Source: Pseudomonadota bacterium (GTDB taxonomy: Bacteria > Pseudomonadota > Gammaproteobacteria > Steroidobacterales > Steroidobacteraceae). From it: a stretch of 49,422 nucleotides of DNA. The position numbers and the translations under genes were made by a program. Below, one piece after another: positions 8,876-18,104 of this stretch. Below the pieces are notes generated by a model. That model was not told the origin of the DNA. It worked only from the letters and a program-made list of their open reading frames with translations, and did no database searches. Position 1 is the stretch's first letter, and the number at the start of each line of letters is the position of its first letter. The stretch covers positions 1-49,422 of the forward strand of contig JAFEDR010000004.1 of assembly GCA_018241525.1 (NCBI GenBank). Direction: 5' to 3'.

Positions 8876-10282
8876 ATGCGACCGAGCCGCCTCCGCCCGA
8901 CCCGCTCCCGCCCGACCCCGGGTCCCGCCGCCGCGATCCTCGCGACGCTGCTGGCCGCGCTGCCCGCCGCCGCACCGGGCGCCGAGCGGCTGCTCTTCCA
9001 GGTCACGCGCGACACCGAGCCGCCGCCCGGGGCCGAGGCCGTGCCGCCGGCGGACAAGGCCGCGCCGGCGGCGCCGGCAAAGCCGACCCACGAGGCCTTC
9101 CCGCTCACGGTCGTGCTCGCCGAGCAGGCGCTGTCGATCGAGCAGCGCGGCCACCGCACCGTGTACGACTTCGGGCGCCGCCGCCTGTACGTGATCGACC
9201 TCGAGCACGGCAGCTATACCGACGACTCGCTGTTCAGCGACGTGGGCTTCCGGGTCGTCGAGCTCAACAACCGCCTCGGGCTCGGCAAGGCGCTCGCGGC
9301 CGGGGGCATGGTCGCCGCGAACCCGATGCTGCCGGTGCCGATGCAGCACCTGTTCGGCCTCGCCTTCGGCGACGACGATCCGGGCATCCGCGCCAGCCAC
9401 GCGAAGGGCGAGCGCGTGTTCCGCTGGCGCGAGCGCGAGCTGATGGCCGTCAGCGACGCCGTGGCACCGCTGCCTGCCGCCGAGCAGCGCGCCTACTGGC
9501 GCTTCCTGCGCTACTACGCCGGCGGCCACCCGGCGATCTACCGCGCCCTCGGCGACGTCGCCGGCGTGCCGCGCAGCGTGCGGGTGCGGCTCGAGAACGC
9601 CGGCCTCGAGACGCGCACGCTCGCGCTCGGCTCGATCGACACGGTGGCGGAGCCGGGCGATCCGACCGCGGGACTCGTGCGCGCCGCGCGGGACAGCGAG
9701 CCGTTCACGACGCTCGCCGCGATCGCGCCGCTGCCGGCCGGCGCGGCCGAGGCGCACACGCGCGAGCTGCTCGCCGCGCGCGACGCGGCGACCGCGAGCC
9801 ATGCGTACCTGAACGCGATGCTGCTCAACTTCGAGGTGATGTTCGAGACCGGTCCCGACGGCGTGGACTGGGTGCGCGCCAACCACGAGGCGCTCGGCAG
9901 CGATCCCGACACCCGCCGCTTCACCGCCGCGATCCGTCCGCTGCCGCCGAAGGAGGCGGACGCGGCCCTCGCGGAGCTGCTGGCGCTGCGCGCCGCCGAC
10001 CCCGAGCACCGCTACCTGCTCGACGTGTTCGCCGGCAACGCGCTGACGCGCGCCGGCCGGCGTACCGAGGCCCGCGACCGGCTGCTCGCGGCGCTGCACC
10101 GCAACCCGCGGCTGACGGGCCCGTGGTTCGACCTCGGCGCCAACTACCTCGACGGCTTCAACGCGCCGGCCGCGTGGGCCTGCTGGGACGTCGCGCGGGC
10201 GCTCGAGCCGGCGCACCCGTTCCGGCGCTCGGCCGACGACCTCGAGCGCAAGCTGCTGGCGGACTTCCCGGACTTCTTCTGA
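8876..10282 (+). CDS. Exported protein of unknown function with TPR-like C-terminus
   Basis: A 468-aa protein. Residues 1-37 are an Arg-rich n-region plus a hydrophobic core ending ALPAAAPGAE, a likely Sec signal peptide. After a Pro/Ala linker the middle part contains the strand-rich RTVYDFGRRRLYVIDLEHG. The last 120 residues alternate short Ala/Leu helices (ADAALAELLALRAADPEHRYLL, ARDRLLAALHRNPRLTGPWFDLGANY) that resemble tetratricopeptide repeats. I do not recognise a family. A -10-like TAGAGT lies at 8832-8837 and GAGG precedes the ATG. It follows the efflux operon by 64 bp but need not share its function. Confidence 0.7.
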   Translation: MRPSRLRPTRSRPTPGPAAAILATLLAALPAAAPGAERLLFQVTRDTEPPPGAEAVPPADKAAPAAPAKPTHEAFPLTVVLAEQALSIEQRGHRTVYDFGRRRLYVIDLEHGSYTDDSLFSDVGFRVVELNNRLGLGKALAAGGMVAANPMLPVPMQHLFGLAFGDDDPGIRASHAKGERVFRWRERELMAVSDAVAPLPAAEQRAYWRFLRYYAGGHPAIYRALGDVAGVPRSVRVRLENAGLETRTLALGSIDTVAEPGDPTAGLVRAARDSEPFTTLAAIAPLPAGAAEAHTRELLAARDAATASHAYLNAMLLNFEVMFETGPDGVDWVRANHEALGSDPDTRRFTAAIRPLPPKEADAALAELLALRAADPEHRYLLDVFAGNALTRAGRRTEARDRLLAALHRNPRLTGPWFDLGANYLDGFNAPAAWACWDVARALEPAHPFRRSADDLERKLLADFPDFF

Positions 10283-10295
10283 GCGGGGGCGGCGC

Positions 10296-10445
10296 TCAGC
10301 GCGCCGCGAGCCGCGCGCTCCCCGGGCAGTCGACCACCGCCGCGACCTCGGTCGCGGCGGGTGCGCGCGCGAGCCACAGGGCGCCGGACGCCGCGATCAC
10401 CAGCGCCAGCACCGTGCCGATGAGCCGATCCTTGACGATGAACAT
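10296..10445 (-). CDS. Small single-pass membrane protein, 49 aa
   Basis: Starts MFIVKDRLIGTVLALVIAAS. One membrane helix (about residues 8-25) is followed by a short Ala-rich tail ending VVDCPGSARLAAR. The ATG at 10443-10445 has GGGAG just upstream. It is transcribed divergently from the LysR gene across a 110-bp region with symmetric operator-like sites, which suggests it is that regulator's target. No family recognised. The start, ribosome site and context make it a believable gene despite its size. Confidence 0.6.
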   Translation of the reverse strand: MFIVKDRLIGTVLALVIAASGALWLARAPAATEVAAVVDCPGSARLAAR

Positions 10446-10496
10446 GGCGGACTCCCGGGAGCGAGGACGGGAGCCACGGTAACGCTGGCGCATCGT

Positions 10497-10541
10497 CGGA
10501 TAAACCGGATAGTCTTTGAAAGACAGTTCGGATTATCCGAA
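10497..10541. promoter_or_regulatory. LysR-type operator region: two perfect dyads and CGGATA repeats
   Basis: GTCTTTGAAAGAC (10512-10524) has 6-bp arms around one base. TTCGGATTATCCGAA (10527-10541) has 7-bp arms around one base and fits the LysR T-N11-A pattern. CGGATA also occurs as direct repeats at 10497-10502 and 10506-10511. All lie between the small membrane gene and the LysR start, where a self-regulating LysR protein would bind. Confidence 0.6.
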
Positions 10542-10555
10542 CAATCGGGAGGGCC

Positions 10556-11470
10556 ATGGACCGCCTGCACGCGATGCGGGTCTTCAGCCGGGTGGCGCGG
10601 CTCGGCTCGTTCGCGCGCGCGGCCGACGACCTCGAGCTCTCACGCGCGGCGGTCAGCGAGGCGGTGGCCGCGCTCGAGCGGCACCTCGGCGCCCGGCTGC
10701 TGACCCGCACCACGCGGCGCCTGACGCTGACCGGCGAGGGCGCGGAGTTCCTGGAGCGCGCGGTGCGGATCCTGGCCGAGGTCGACGCCGCCGAAGAGGC
10801 GGTGCGCGGCGCCGCCGCCCGGCCGCGCGGCACGCTGCGCGTCGACGTGCCGACCTCGTTCGGCCGCGGCCTGCTGGTGCCGGCGCTGCCGCAATTTTTG
10901 AAGCGCTACCCGGAGCTGAAGCTCGACCTGCGCTTCAACGACCGCGTCGTCGACCTGGTGGCCGACGAGGTCGACGTCGCGGTGCGGGTCGGCGCGGTGC
11001 GCCCGAAGAGCTACGTCGCGCGGCGCATCGCCACCACCCGCCGCATCGTCGTCGCCTCGCCGGGCTACCTCGCGGGCGCGGGACGGCCGCAGCGGCCGGA
11101 GGACCTCGCCGGCCACCGGCTGCTCGGCGTCACGAGCGGTGCCACCGGGCGCGCGGTCGAGTGGCGCCTGCGCGGCGGTCGCGTCGTCGCGCGCGACTTC
11201 GCGGCGGTGTTCAACCTCGCCGAGGCGCAGCTCGCCGCGGCGCTCGCCGGCGCCGGGCTCGCCCAGACCATCGACCTCCTGGCCGGGCCCGAGATCGCGC
11301 GCGGCCGGCTCGAGACGGTGCTCGACGAGTTCGTCGGCGAGGGCCCGCCGATCTCGGTGGTGTATCCCGCGACCGCGCGCGGCTCGGCGCGCGTGCGGGT
11401 GTTCTCGGACTTCGCCGAGGGTCTGCTGCTGCGCTTCCGCGAGAGCCTGGCGCGCGGCCCGCGCGGCTGA
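10556..11470 (+). CDS. LysR-family transcriptional regulator
   Basis: A 304-aa regulator. The N-terminal winged helix-turn-helix spans about residues 3-62 (MRVFSRVARLGSFARAADDL, then SRAAVSEAVAALERHLGARLL and TRRLTLTGEG). A linker helix and a substrate-binding domain of about 205 residues follow (RGTLRVDVPTSFGRGLLVPAL onward). It has the usual length and belongs to the group that often controls adjacent oxidoreductases or transporters, but the inducer is not deducible. GGGAGG precedes the ATG. It is divergent from the 49-aa membrane gene and convergent with ubiA. Confidence 0.9.
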   Translation: MDRLHAMRVFSRVARLGSFARAADDLELSRAAVSEAVAALERHLGARLLTRTTRRLTLTGEGAEFLERAVRILAEVDAAEEAVRGAAARPRGTLRVDVPTSFGRGLLVPALPQFLKRYPELKLDLRFNDRVVDLVADEVDVAVRVGAVRPKSYVARRIATTRRIVVASPGYLAGAGRPQRPEDLAGHRLLGVTSGATGRAVEWRLRGGRVVARDFAAVFNLAEAQLAAALAGAGLAQTIDLLAGPEIARGRLETVLDEFVGEGPPISVVYPATARGSARVRVFSDFAEGLLLRFRESLARGPRG

Positions 11471-11485
11471 GCAGCGCCTCAGCCG
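11464..11485. terminator. Hairpin between convergent lysR and ubiA ends
   Basis: Perfect 8-bp inverted repeat CGGCTGAG / CTCAGCCG with a 6-nt loop. It covers the LysR stop codon and the ubiA stop codon. There is no T-tract on either side, so it may act as a weak bidirectional terminator or an RNA-stabilising stem. Confidence 0.45.
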
Positions 11486-12399
11486 AGGCCGCGGAACTGG
11501 TAGTCGAGCAGGATGCCGGCGAACACCGCGAGCCCGAACCAGGCGTTGTTCGCGAACGCGCGCAGGCAGGCGGCGGGCTCGCGCGCGCGGATCAGCCACT
11601 GCTGGTAGGCGCCGAGCACCGCGGCCGCGCCGAGCCCGGCGTGGTACCAGCCGCCGAGGTGCGCCTGCCGGCCCACCAGCCACAGCGCCGCGAGCACCAG
11701 CAGCTGCAGCACCGCGAGCACCAGCCGGTCGGCCTCGCCGAACAGGATCGCGGTCGAGCGCACGCCGAGCCTGAGGTCGTCGGCGCGATCGACCATCGCG
11801 TACATCGTGTCGTAGACGACGGTCCAGAGGACGCCGGCGACGAACAGCAGCCAGGCGAGCTGCGGCACCGCGTGCGTCTCGGCCGCGAAGGCCATCGGCA
11901 CCGACCAGGAGAACGCGGCGCCGAGCCACAGCTGCGGCAGCGGGAAGAAGCGCTTCAGGAACGGGTAGACCGCCATCAGCAGCGCGCCGCCGCAGGCGTA
12001 GGTGATCGTCAGCGCATCGAGCGTCAGCACGAGCGCGAGCGCAAGCAGCGACAGGATCGCGTAGACGAGCAGCGCCTCCGGCGCCGACACCTGGCCGGTG
12101 GCGAGCGGCCGGTCGCCGGTGCGCGCCACGTGCGGGTCGAGGCGCCGGTCCGCGTAGTCGTTGATCGCGCAGCCGGCCGAGCGCGTCAGCACGACGCCGA
12201 GCACGAACACCAGGAACACCCGCGGGTGCGGCCGGCCCGCGGCCGCGAGCCACAGGCCCCACAGCGTCGGCCACAGCAGCAGCCAGATGCCGACCGGCCG
12301 GTGCAGGCGCACGAGGCGCGCATAGCCCTCGAGCGTCCGCGCGAGGGCCGCGAGCACGGCCGGCACGCGGCCGAGCACCCGCGGCGCCGCGCTCGTCAC
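11479..12399 (-). CDS. ubiA: 4-hydroxybenzoate octaprenyltransferase
   Basis: A 306-aa integral membrane prenyltransferase. It joins the polyprenyl chain to 4-hydroxybenzoate, the second step of ubiquinone synthesis. The two aspartate-rich Mg-diphosphate motifs are NDYADRRLDPHVART (residues 80-94) and DRADDLRLGVRS (204-215). About eight or nine hydrophobic helices are visible, and RLHRPVGIWLLLWPTLWGLW is the classic UbiA first-helix signature. The GTG start at 12397-12399 overlaps the ubiC stop (GTGA), so the two consecutive pathway enzymes are coupled. Confidence 0.95.
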   Translation of the reverse strand: MTSAAPRVLGRVPAVLAALARTLEGYARLVRLHRPVGIWLLLWPTLWGLWLAAAGRPHPRVFLVFVLGVVLTRSAGCAINDYADRRLDPHVARTGDRPLATGQVSAPEALLVYAILSLLALALVLTLDALTITYACGGALLMAVYPFLKRFFPLPQLWLGAAFSWSVPMAFAAETHAVPQLAWLLFVAGVLWTVVYDTMYAMVDRADDLRLGVRSTAILFGEADRLVLAVLQLLVLAALWLVGRQAHLGGWYHAGLGAAAVLGAYQQWLIRAREPAACLRAFANNAWFGLAVFAGILLDYQFRGLG

Positions 12400-12959
12400 G
12401 CGCCGTCCCCGGTGAGGAACACTTCCTGCACCAGCAGCCGCCGGCCGCTGAGCTCGAACCACGAGCGCCGCGCCCACACGACTCCCGCCCCCGGGCGGCG
12501 GGCGAGCGCGGCCGCCGCGAGCGGATGCACGGCCGGTAGCGGCGCGTACTCGAACGCGCCGCGGCGGATGCCGGCGAGGCCCGCGAGGGTGGTGCCGAGC
12601 GAGCTGTCGCCGAGCTCGGCGAGCCACGGGTGCAGCTCGAGCGTGTGGTCCGGCACCAGCGACTCGGCGAACACCCACGGCCGGCCGGCCGCGACCAGCT
12701 CGACGCGCCGCACGAAGCAGCTGTCGGCCGCGGCCGCGAGCAGCGCGCGCTGCTCGGCGGACAGGAAGCCGAGGCGCTCCTCGACGACCCGCACCTGCAC
12801 GGCGGCGCCGGCCGCCTCGCGCACGCGGTCGGTCAGCAGCCCGGGGTCGGTGAGCCACGGCACGAGCGCGGCCGGCGCGCCGCGCAGGATCTCCTGGCCG
12901 GGCAGCCACAGGTCGAGCGGCAGGAGCGGCGCCGCGGCCGAGACGGAGGATGGCTTCAT
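12396..12959 (-). CDS. ubiC: Chorismate lyase
   Basis: A 187-aa enzyme that releases pyruvate from chorismate to give 4-hydroxybenzoate, the entry to ubiquinone. Family features are the early WLTDPGLLTDRVR segment, the RRVELVAAGRPWVFAESLVP core (an active-site Arg lies in this kind of segment) and the C-terminal VVWARRSWFELSGRRLLVQEVFL strand pair. The length is slightly above the E. coli protein (about 165 aa). It lies 16 bp after recG's stop on the same strand and is coupled to ubiA. Confidence 0.92.
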   Translation of the reverse strand: MKPSSVSAAAPLLPLDLWLPGQEILRGAPAALVPWLTDPGLLTDRVREAAGAAVQVRVVEERLGFLSAEQRALLAAAADSCFVRRVELVAAGRPWVFAESLVPDHTLELHPWLAELGDSSLGTTLAGLAGIRRGAFEYAPLPAVHPLAAAALARRPGAGVVWARRSWFELSGRRLLVQEVFLTGDGA

Positions 12960-12975
12960 GGGGCGGGGAGGGGCC

Positions 12976-15096
12976 TCAGACCTTGCCGTAGCGCTCGCGG
13001 GCCCCGATCCAGCGCCGGAGCAGCGGCCCTATGTTATCGGGATGGCGCGCCAGCATCACTTCGGCCGCCTGCTGGACCCGCGGCAGCAGGTCGGCGTCGC
13101 GCACGAGCTCCGCGACCTTCATCTGCATGAGCCCGGTCTGGCGCGTTCCCAGCAGCTCGCCCGGGCCGCGCAGCTCGAGGTCGCGCCGCGAGACCTCGAA
13201 GCCGTCGTTGGTGGTGCGCATCACCTCGAGCCGCTCGCGGGCGAGCGGCGACAGCGGCGCCCGGTAGAGCAGCACGCAGCTCGACTCCGCGGCGCCGCGG
13301 CCGACCCGGCCGCGCAGCTGGTGCAGCTGCGCGAGGCCCATGCGCTCGGCGTTCTCGATCACCATCAGGCTCGCGTTCGGCACGTCGACGCCGACCTCGA
13401 TCACGGTCGTCGCGACCAGCAGGTCGAGCGCGCCGCGCTTGAAGGCGGCCATCACCGCCTCCTTCTTGGCCGGCGTCAGCCGGCCGTGCGCGAGCCCGAC
13501 GCGCAGCTTCGGCAGCGCCTCGGCGAGCGCGCGGTGGGTCGCCTCGGCGGCCTGGAAGTCGAGCTCCTCCGACTCCTCGATCAGCGGGCAGACCCAGTAG
13601 GCCTGGCGGCCCGCGCCGCAGGCGGCCTCGATCCGCGCCACCACCTCGTCGCGGCGCGTCTCGGCCATCACCACGGTGCGCACCGGCGTGCGCCCGGGCG
13701 GCAGCTCGTCGATCACCGACACGTCGAGGTCGGCGTAGGCGGTCATCGCGAGCGTGCGCGGGATCGGCGTCGCGGTCATGATCAGCTGGTGCGGGAAGCG
13801 GCCGTCGGCCCGGCCCTTCTCGCGCAGCGCCATGCGCTGGTGCACGCCGAAGCGGTGCTGCTCGTCGATGATCGCGAGCGCGAGGCGGCCGAAGCGCACG
13901 CCCTCCTGGAAGAGCGCGTGCGTGCCGACCACCACCGGTACGTCGTTGCCGGCGGCGATCGCATCGAGCGCCGCCTGCCGCACGCGGCCGGTCAGCCGGC
14001 CGGTCAGCAGCGCGACCGGCAGGCCGAGCGGCCTGAGCCAGCGCTCGAAGTTCTGCGCGTGCTGCTCGGCGAGCAGTTCGGTCGGCGCCATCAGCACCGC
14101 CTGGCGGCCGCACTCGACGGCGGCGAGCGCCGCCAGCGCCGCGACCACGGTCTTGCCCGAGCCGACGTCGCCCTGCACCAGGCGCAGCATCGGCGAGGGC
14201 GCGGCGAGGTCGGCCATGACCTCGGCGAGCGCGCGCTCCTGCGCGCCGGTCAGCGCGAACGGCAACGAGGCGCGCAGCCGCGCGGCGAGCGTGCCGGCGG
14301 GCGCGAGCGGCCAGGCGGCGTCGGCGCGGATCTCGCGGCGCAGCAGCCGCAGGCTCAGCTGGTGCGCGAGCAGCTCCTCGAAGGCGAGCCGGCGCTGCGC
14401 CGGGTGGCGGCCGGCCTCGAGCGGCGCGAGGTCGGCGCCCGGCGGCGGCCGGTGCACGTAGGCGAGTGCCTCGGCGAGCGGCGGCAGCCCGAGGTCGCGC
14501 AGCAGCTCGCCCGGCAGCCAGTCGCGCACGCTCTGGCGCTCGGCCTCGGCGAGCGCGAGCGCGGTCAGGATCCTGAGCCGCCCCTGCTGCACGCCCTCGG
14601 TCGCCGGATACACCGGCGTCAGCGAGTCCTCGGTGCGCTGCGCGTCCTCGCCCTCGGCGCGGCGGTACTCCGGGTGCACGATCTCGAGGCCGAGCGTGCC
14701 GCGCCGCGCCTCGCCGTAGCAGCGCAGCCGCACGCCGCGCGTGAGCTGCGCCTGCTGCTGCGCGCTGAAGTAGAAGAACCGCAGCGTCAGGAAGCCCGAG
14801 CCGTCGGCGATCCGCACCAGCAGCTGGCGACGGCGGCGGAAGGCGACCTCGGCGAGCTGCACCTCGCCCTCGACGACGGCGCGCTCGCCGGCGCGCAGCG
14901 TGCCGATCGGCACCACGTGGGTGCGGTCCTCGTAGCGCAGCGGCAGCAGGAACAGCAGGTCCTGCACCGACTCGATGCCGAGCTTGGCGAGCTTCTGGGC
15001 GAGCGACTCGCCGACGCCCTTCAGCGCCGTGACCGGGCGCAGCTCGGCGTCGGCGCCCGGCGGCGCGGCGCGTGGGCGCGGGAGGGCGCCGTTCAC
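12976..15096 (-). CDS. recG: ATP-dependent DNA helicase RecG
   Basis: A 706-aa branch-migration helicase that remodels stalled forks and Holliday junctions. The N-terminal wedge (OB-fold) domain carries [20 protein letters not shown] and the [11 protein letters not shown] motif. The helicase core has Walker [12 protein letters not shown], the DEQH box [10 protein letters not shown], motif [14 protein letters not shown] and the C-terminal Q-RGRVGRG block. A final [12 protein letters not shown] and RYGK tail complete the family pattern. Length matches E. coli RecG (693 aa). The GTG start (15094-15096) overlaps the ridA stop by 4 bases. Confidence 0.96.
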   Translation of the reverse strand: MNGALPRPRAAPPGADAELRPVTALKGVGESLAQKLAKLGIESVQDLLFLLPLRYEDRTHVVPIGTLRAGERAVVEGEVQLAEVAFRRRRQLLVRIADGSGFLTLRFFYFSAQQQAQLTRGVRLRCYGEARRGTLGLEIVHPEYRRAEGEDAQRTEDSLTPVYPATEGVQQGRLRILTALALAEAERQSVRDWLPGELLRDLGLPPLAEALAYVHRPPPGADLAPLEAGRHPAQRRLAFEELLAHQLSLRLLRREIRADAAWPLAPAGTLAARLRASLPFALTGAQERALAEVMADLAAPSPMLRLVQGDVGSGKTVVAALAALAAVECGRQAVLMAPTELLAEQHAQNFERWLRPLGLPVALLTGRLTGRVRQAALDAIAAGNDVPVVVGTHALFQEGVRFGRLALAIIDEQHRFGVHQRMALREKGRADGRFPHQLIMTATPIPRTLAMTAYADLDVSVIDELPPGRTPVRTVVMAETRRDEVVARIEAACGAGRQAYWVCPLIEESEELDFQAAEATHRALAEALPKLRVGLAHGRLTPAKKEAVMAAFKRGALDLLVATTVIEVGVDVPNASLMVIENAERMGLAQLHQLRGRVGRGAAESSCVLLYRAPLSPLARERLEVMRTTNDGFEVSRRDLELRGPGELLGTRQTGLMQMKVAELVRDADLLPRVQQAAEVMLARHPDNIGPLLRRWIGARERYGKV

Positions 15097-15473
15097 AGCT
15101 CCAGGATGCAGTCCGCCTCGACCGCGGCGCCGCGCGGCAGCGACGCGACGCCGACCGCGGCGCGCGCCGGGTACGGCTCGCGGCAGTACTCGGCCATCAC
15201 CTTGTTGACGAGCGCGAAGTGGCCGAGGTCGGTCAGGTAGATCGTGACCTTGACCGCGTTCGCGAGCGAGCCGCCGGCGGCGGTCGCGATCGCCTTCAGG
15301 TTCTCGAACACGCGCCGCACCTGCGCTTCCATGTCGCCGCCGACGAGCTCCTTGGTGGCCGGATCGAGCGGGATCTGGCCGGAGACGTACACGGTGTTGC
15401 CGACGCGCACGGCCTGCGAGTAGGTGCCGATCGCGGCGGGAGCGGACGGGGTCGAGATGATCGTGCGTGCCAT
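15093..15473 (-). CDS. ridA: Reactive enamine/imine deaminase
   Basis: A 126-aa YjgF/YER057c/UK114 protein. It hydrolyses 2-aminoacrylate and related enamines made by PLP enzymes, protecting cellular PLP enzymes. Signatures: [23 protein letters not shown], the Arg-containing [13 protein letters not shown] (the carboxylate-binding Arg) and the closing Glu-containing VEADCI. The ATG at 15471-15473 is preceded by GGGAGG. Its place between spoT and recG is conserved in many gammaproteobacteria. Confidence 0.95.
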   Translation of the reverse strand: MARTIISTPSAPAAIGTYSQAVRVGNTVYVSGQIPLDPATKELVGGDMEAQVRRVFENLKAIATAAGGSLANAVKVTIYLTDLGHFALVNKVMAEYCREPYPARAAVGVASLPRGAAVEADCILEL

Positions 15474-15537
15474 GGTCGCGGGCCTCCCAACGGGTCGCGG
15501 GCATTGTCGCACGGCGCCCGGCCGGCGTCGTCGGCGC

Positions 15538-17694
15538 TCAGGCGGTGGTGCGCTCCACCGACAGCACCTCGGGCATCGCGCGCAGCGCGCGGATCACCTT
15601 CGCCAGCTGTGTCCGGTCGCGGACCTGCAGCTCGAGCGTGATCACCGCGCTGCCGGCGTCGTGCTCGACCACCGCCAGGTGGCCGATGTTGGTCTCGGTC
15701 GCGGCGATCCCGGAGGCGACGCCGGCCAGCACGCCCGGTCGGTTCTGGACCTCGACCTTGAGCTCGGAGCTGAAGGTGCGCTGCGTGTCCTTCTGCCAGG
15801 CGACCGGCAGCCACTTGTCGGGCTGCTTGTGCCAGCCGGCGAGGTTGCCGCAGGTGGCGCGGTGGATCACCACGCCGCGACCGGCCGACAGGAACGCGAT
15901 GATCGGGTCGTACGGGATCGGGAAGCAGCAGCGCGCGTAGCTGACGACGAGGCCCTCGGTGCCGGCGATCGCGAGCGGTGCGGCCGGGCCCGCACCCGCC
16001 GCGCGCGCGCGGTCGGCCGGCAGCAGGTGGCGCGCGACCAGCGGCGCGAGCCGCTCGCCGAGGCCGACCTTCTCGAACAGGTCGTCCGCGTCCTTGGCGC
16101 CGAGGTCGCGGACCGCGGCCGCCAGCGTCGCGGCGTCGGTGCCCTTCAGCGTCTGCTTGAACTCCGCCAGCGCCTGGTTCACGAGCCGCCGGCCGAGGTC
16201 GACCGCCTCGCTGCGCTTCATGGTCTTGAGGTAGCCGCGGATCGAGGCGCGCGCCTTGGCGGTGACCACGAAGTTCGCCCACGCCGGGTTCGGCGTCGCG
16301 CCCTTGGCGGTGATGATCTCGACCGTCTGGCCGTTGCGCAGCTCGGTCCGCAGTGGCACCAGCCGCCGGTCGATCTTGGCGGCGACGCAGCGCCGGCCGA
16401 CCTCGCTGTGCACCGCGTAGGCGAAGTCGACGCAGGTCGAGCCGCGCGGCAGGCGCAGGATGTCGCCCTTCGGCGTAAACACGTAGACCTTGTCCGGAAA
16501 CAGGTCGACCTTGACGCTCTCGAAGAACTCCTCGGGGTTGCCGCCCTCCTGCATCTGCATCAGGCCCTTCAGCCACTCGCGGGCGCGCTCGTGCTGGCTG
16601 GTGCCGACGTCCTCGCCCGACTTGTACTGCCAGTGCGCGGCGATGCCGTTCTCGGCCAGCCGGTGCATGTCCTCGGTGCGGATCTGCACCTCCAGCGGCA
16701 CGCCGTTCGGTCCGAACAGCGTCGTGTGCAGCGACTGGTAGCCGTTGATGCGCGGGATCGCGATGTAGTCCTTGAAGCGGCCCGGCATCGGCTTGTAGGC
16801 GCTGTGCACGATGCCGAGCGTGCGGTAGCAGGCGTCGACCGAGCCGACCACGACGCGCACCCCGTAGACGTCGATGACCTCGCTCAGCGAGACGCCCTTG
16901 CGGCGCATCTTCTGGTAGATGCTGTAGAGGTGCTTCTCGCGCGAGTCGACCTTGCCCGGCAGGTCGGCGTCGGCGAGCGCCTTCTCGATCGCCGCGACGA
17001 TCTTCGGCAGGAATTCCTTCTGGTTGCCGCGCGCGCGCTTGAGCTCGCGCTCGATGACCTTGTAGCGCTGCGGGTACAGCGAGCGAAAGCCCAGGTCCTC
17101 GAGCTCGAGCTTGATCGAGTGGATGCCGAGCCGGTTGGCGATCGGCGCGTAGATGTCGAGCGTCTCGAGCGCGATCCGGCGCCGCTTCGGCGGCGGCATC
17201 GCGCCGAGCGTGCGCATGTTGTGGGTGCGATCCGCGAGCTTGACCATGATCACGCGGATGTCGCGCACCATGGCGAGGATCATCTTGCGGAAGGACTCGG
17301 CCTGCGCCTCCTTGCGGCTCTTGAACTGGACCTTGTCCAGCTTCGAGACGCCGTCGACGATCTCGGCGACCTCGGCACCGAAGCGCTCGCGGATCTCGTC
17401 CTTGGCGGTCGGGGTGTCCTCGATGACGTCGTGCAGCAGCGCCGCGCAGATCGTCTGGCCGTCGAGGTGCAGGTCGGCGAGGATCCCGGCGACCGCGACC
17501 GGGTGGGTGATGTACGGCTCGCCGGTCAGGCGCTTCTGGCCCTTGTGGGCCTCGGCGGCGAGTTCGTAGGCCTCCTGGATGCGCTCGACCTGGGCCGCCG
17601 GCAGGTACTTCTCGACCTGCGCGACGAGCTGCGCGATCCCCGGGGAGCGGCGGCCACCCGGCAGGAAGCTCAGCAGGGAGGCCGCGTAGTCCAT
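15538..17694 (-). CDS. spoT: Bifunctional (p)ppGpp synthetase/hydrolase
   Basis: A 718-aa stringent-response enzyme making and degrading (p)ppGpp. The hydrolase HD domain looks intact (ITHP around residue 64, [10 protein letters not shown] with His88-Asp89, then [11 protein letters not shown]). The synthetase domain has [20 protein letters not shown] and [15 protein letters not shown] residues (seen as [10 protein letters not shown]), so it is probably active. TGS ([27 protein letters not shown]), a helical region, the zinc-finger-like [13 protein letters not shown] and a C-terminal ACT domain follow. Gene order gmk-rpoZ-spoT identifies it as SpoT rather than RelA. Confidence 0.95.
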   Translation of the reverse strand: MDYAASLLSFLPGGRRSPGIAQLVAQVEKYLPAAQVERIQEAYELAAEAHKGQKRLTGEPYITHPVAVAGILADLHLDGQTICAALLHDVIEDTPTAKDEIRERFGAEVAEIVDGVSKLDKVQFKSRKEAQAESFRKMILAMVRDIRVIMVKLADRTHNMRTLGAMPPPKRRRIALETLDIYAPIANRLGIHSIKLELEDLGFRSLYPQRYKVIERELKRARGNQKEFLPKIVAAIEKALADADLPGKVDSREKHLYSIYQKMRRKGVSLSEVIDVYGVRVVVGSVDACYRTLGIVHSAYKPMPGRFKDYIAIPRINGYQSLHTTLFGPNGVPLEVQIRTEDMHRLAENGIAAHWQYKSGEDVGTSQHERAREWLKGLMQMQEGGNPEEFFESVKVDLFPDKVYVFTPKGDILRLPRGSTCVDFAYAVHSEVGRRCVAAKIDRRLVPLRTELRNGQTVEIITAKGATPNPAWANFVVTAKARASIRGYLKTMKRSEAVDLGRRLVNQALAEFKQTLKGTDAATLAAAVRDLGAKDADDLFEKVGLGERLAPLVARHLLPADRARAAGAGPAAPLAIAGTEGLVVSYARCCFPIPYDPIIAFLSAGRGVVIHRATCGNLAGWHKQPDKWLPVAWQKDTQRTFSSELKVEVQNRPGVLAGVASGIAATETNIGHLAVVEHDAGSAVITLELQVRDRTQLAKVIRALRAMPEVLSVERTTA

Positions 17695-17731
17695 CGGGGC
17701 GGAGGGGGTGTGCCGGTCGGTCTGCTCCGCG

Positions 17732-18025
17732 TCAGTCGCCGAGGCCGAACTGCGGCGCCCGGAAGTCGGGCGGCAGGTCGAGCGGGTTTTCCTGCGGCGG
17801 CATCTGCGGAGCGGGCTCCGGGTCCGCCTCGAGCAGCAGGTCCCGGTTCACCTTGCCGTCAGCGATCTCCCGCAGCGCCACCACGGTCGGCTTGTCGTTC
17901 TGCCAGTCGACGAGCGCATCGGCGCCATTCGCCAGGCGACGGGCGCGCTTCGCCGCGAGCAGCACCAGGTCGAACTGGTTCATCTCGCCGGCGCTCAGGC
18001 AGTCTTCGATCGTGATGCGGGCCAT
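17732..18025 (-). CDS. rpoZ: RNA polymerase omega subunit
   Basis: A 97-aa subunit that helps assemble beta-prime and forms part of a ppGpp site. It starts [10 protein letters not shown] and has the conserved [16 protein letters not shown] and [17 protein letters not shown] segments. The C-terminal tail is Pro/Glu-rich and variable, as usual. It lies between gmk and spoT with 37 bp to spoT. Confidence 0.95.
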   Translation of the reverse strand: MARITIEDCLSAGEMNQFDLVLLAAKRARRLANGADALVDWQNDKPTVVALREIADGKVNRDLLLEADPEPAPQMPPQENPLDLPPDFRAPQFGLGD

Positions 18026-18062
18026 GCGGGGTCGTTCCGGAAAAGCGGTTAAGGGTCTGACA

Positions 18063-18104
18063 GGATAGCCGAAATGGCCTTTTCAGGCCAGTTTTCCGCT
18101 ATCC
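18063..18104. terminator. Long hairpin between gmk and rpoZ
   Basis: Outer arms GGATAGC (18063-18069) and GCTATCC (18098-18104) pair perfectly. Inner arms TGGCC (18075-18079) and GGCCA (18086-18090) close a TTTTCA loop, with A/T-rich mismatched sections between. The structure begins at the gmk stop codon and ends about 40 bp before rpoZ. It could be an attenuator, a processing site, or the 3' stem of gmk mRNA. Confidence 0.5.
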
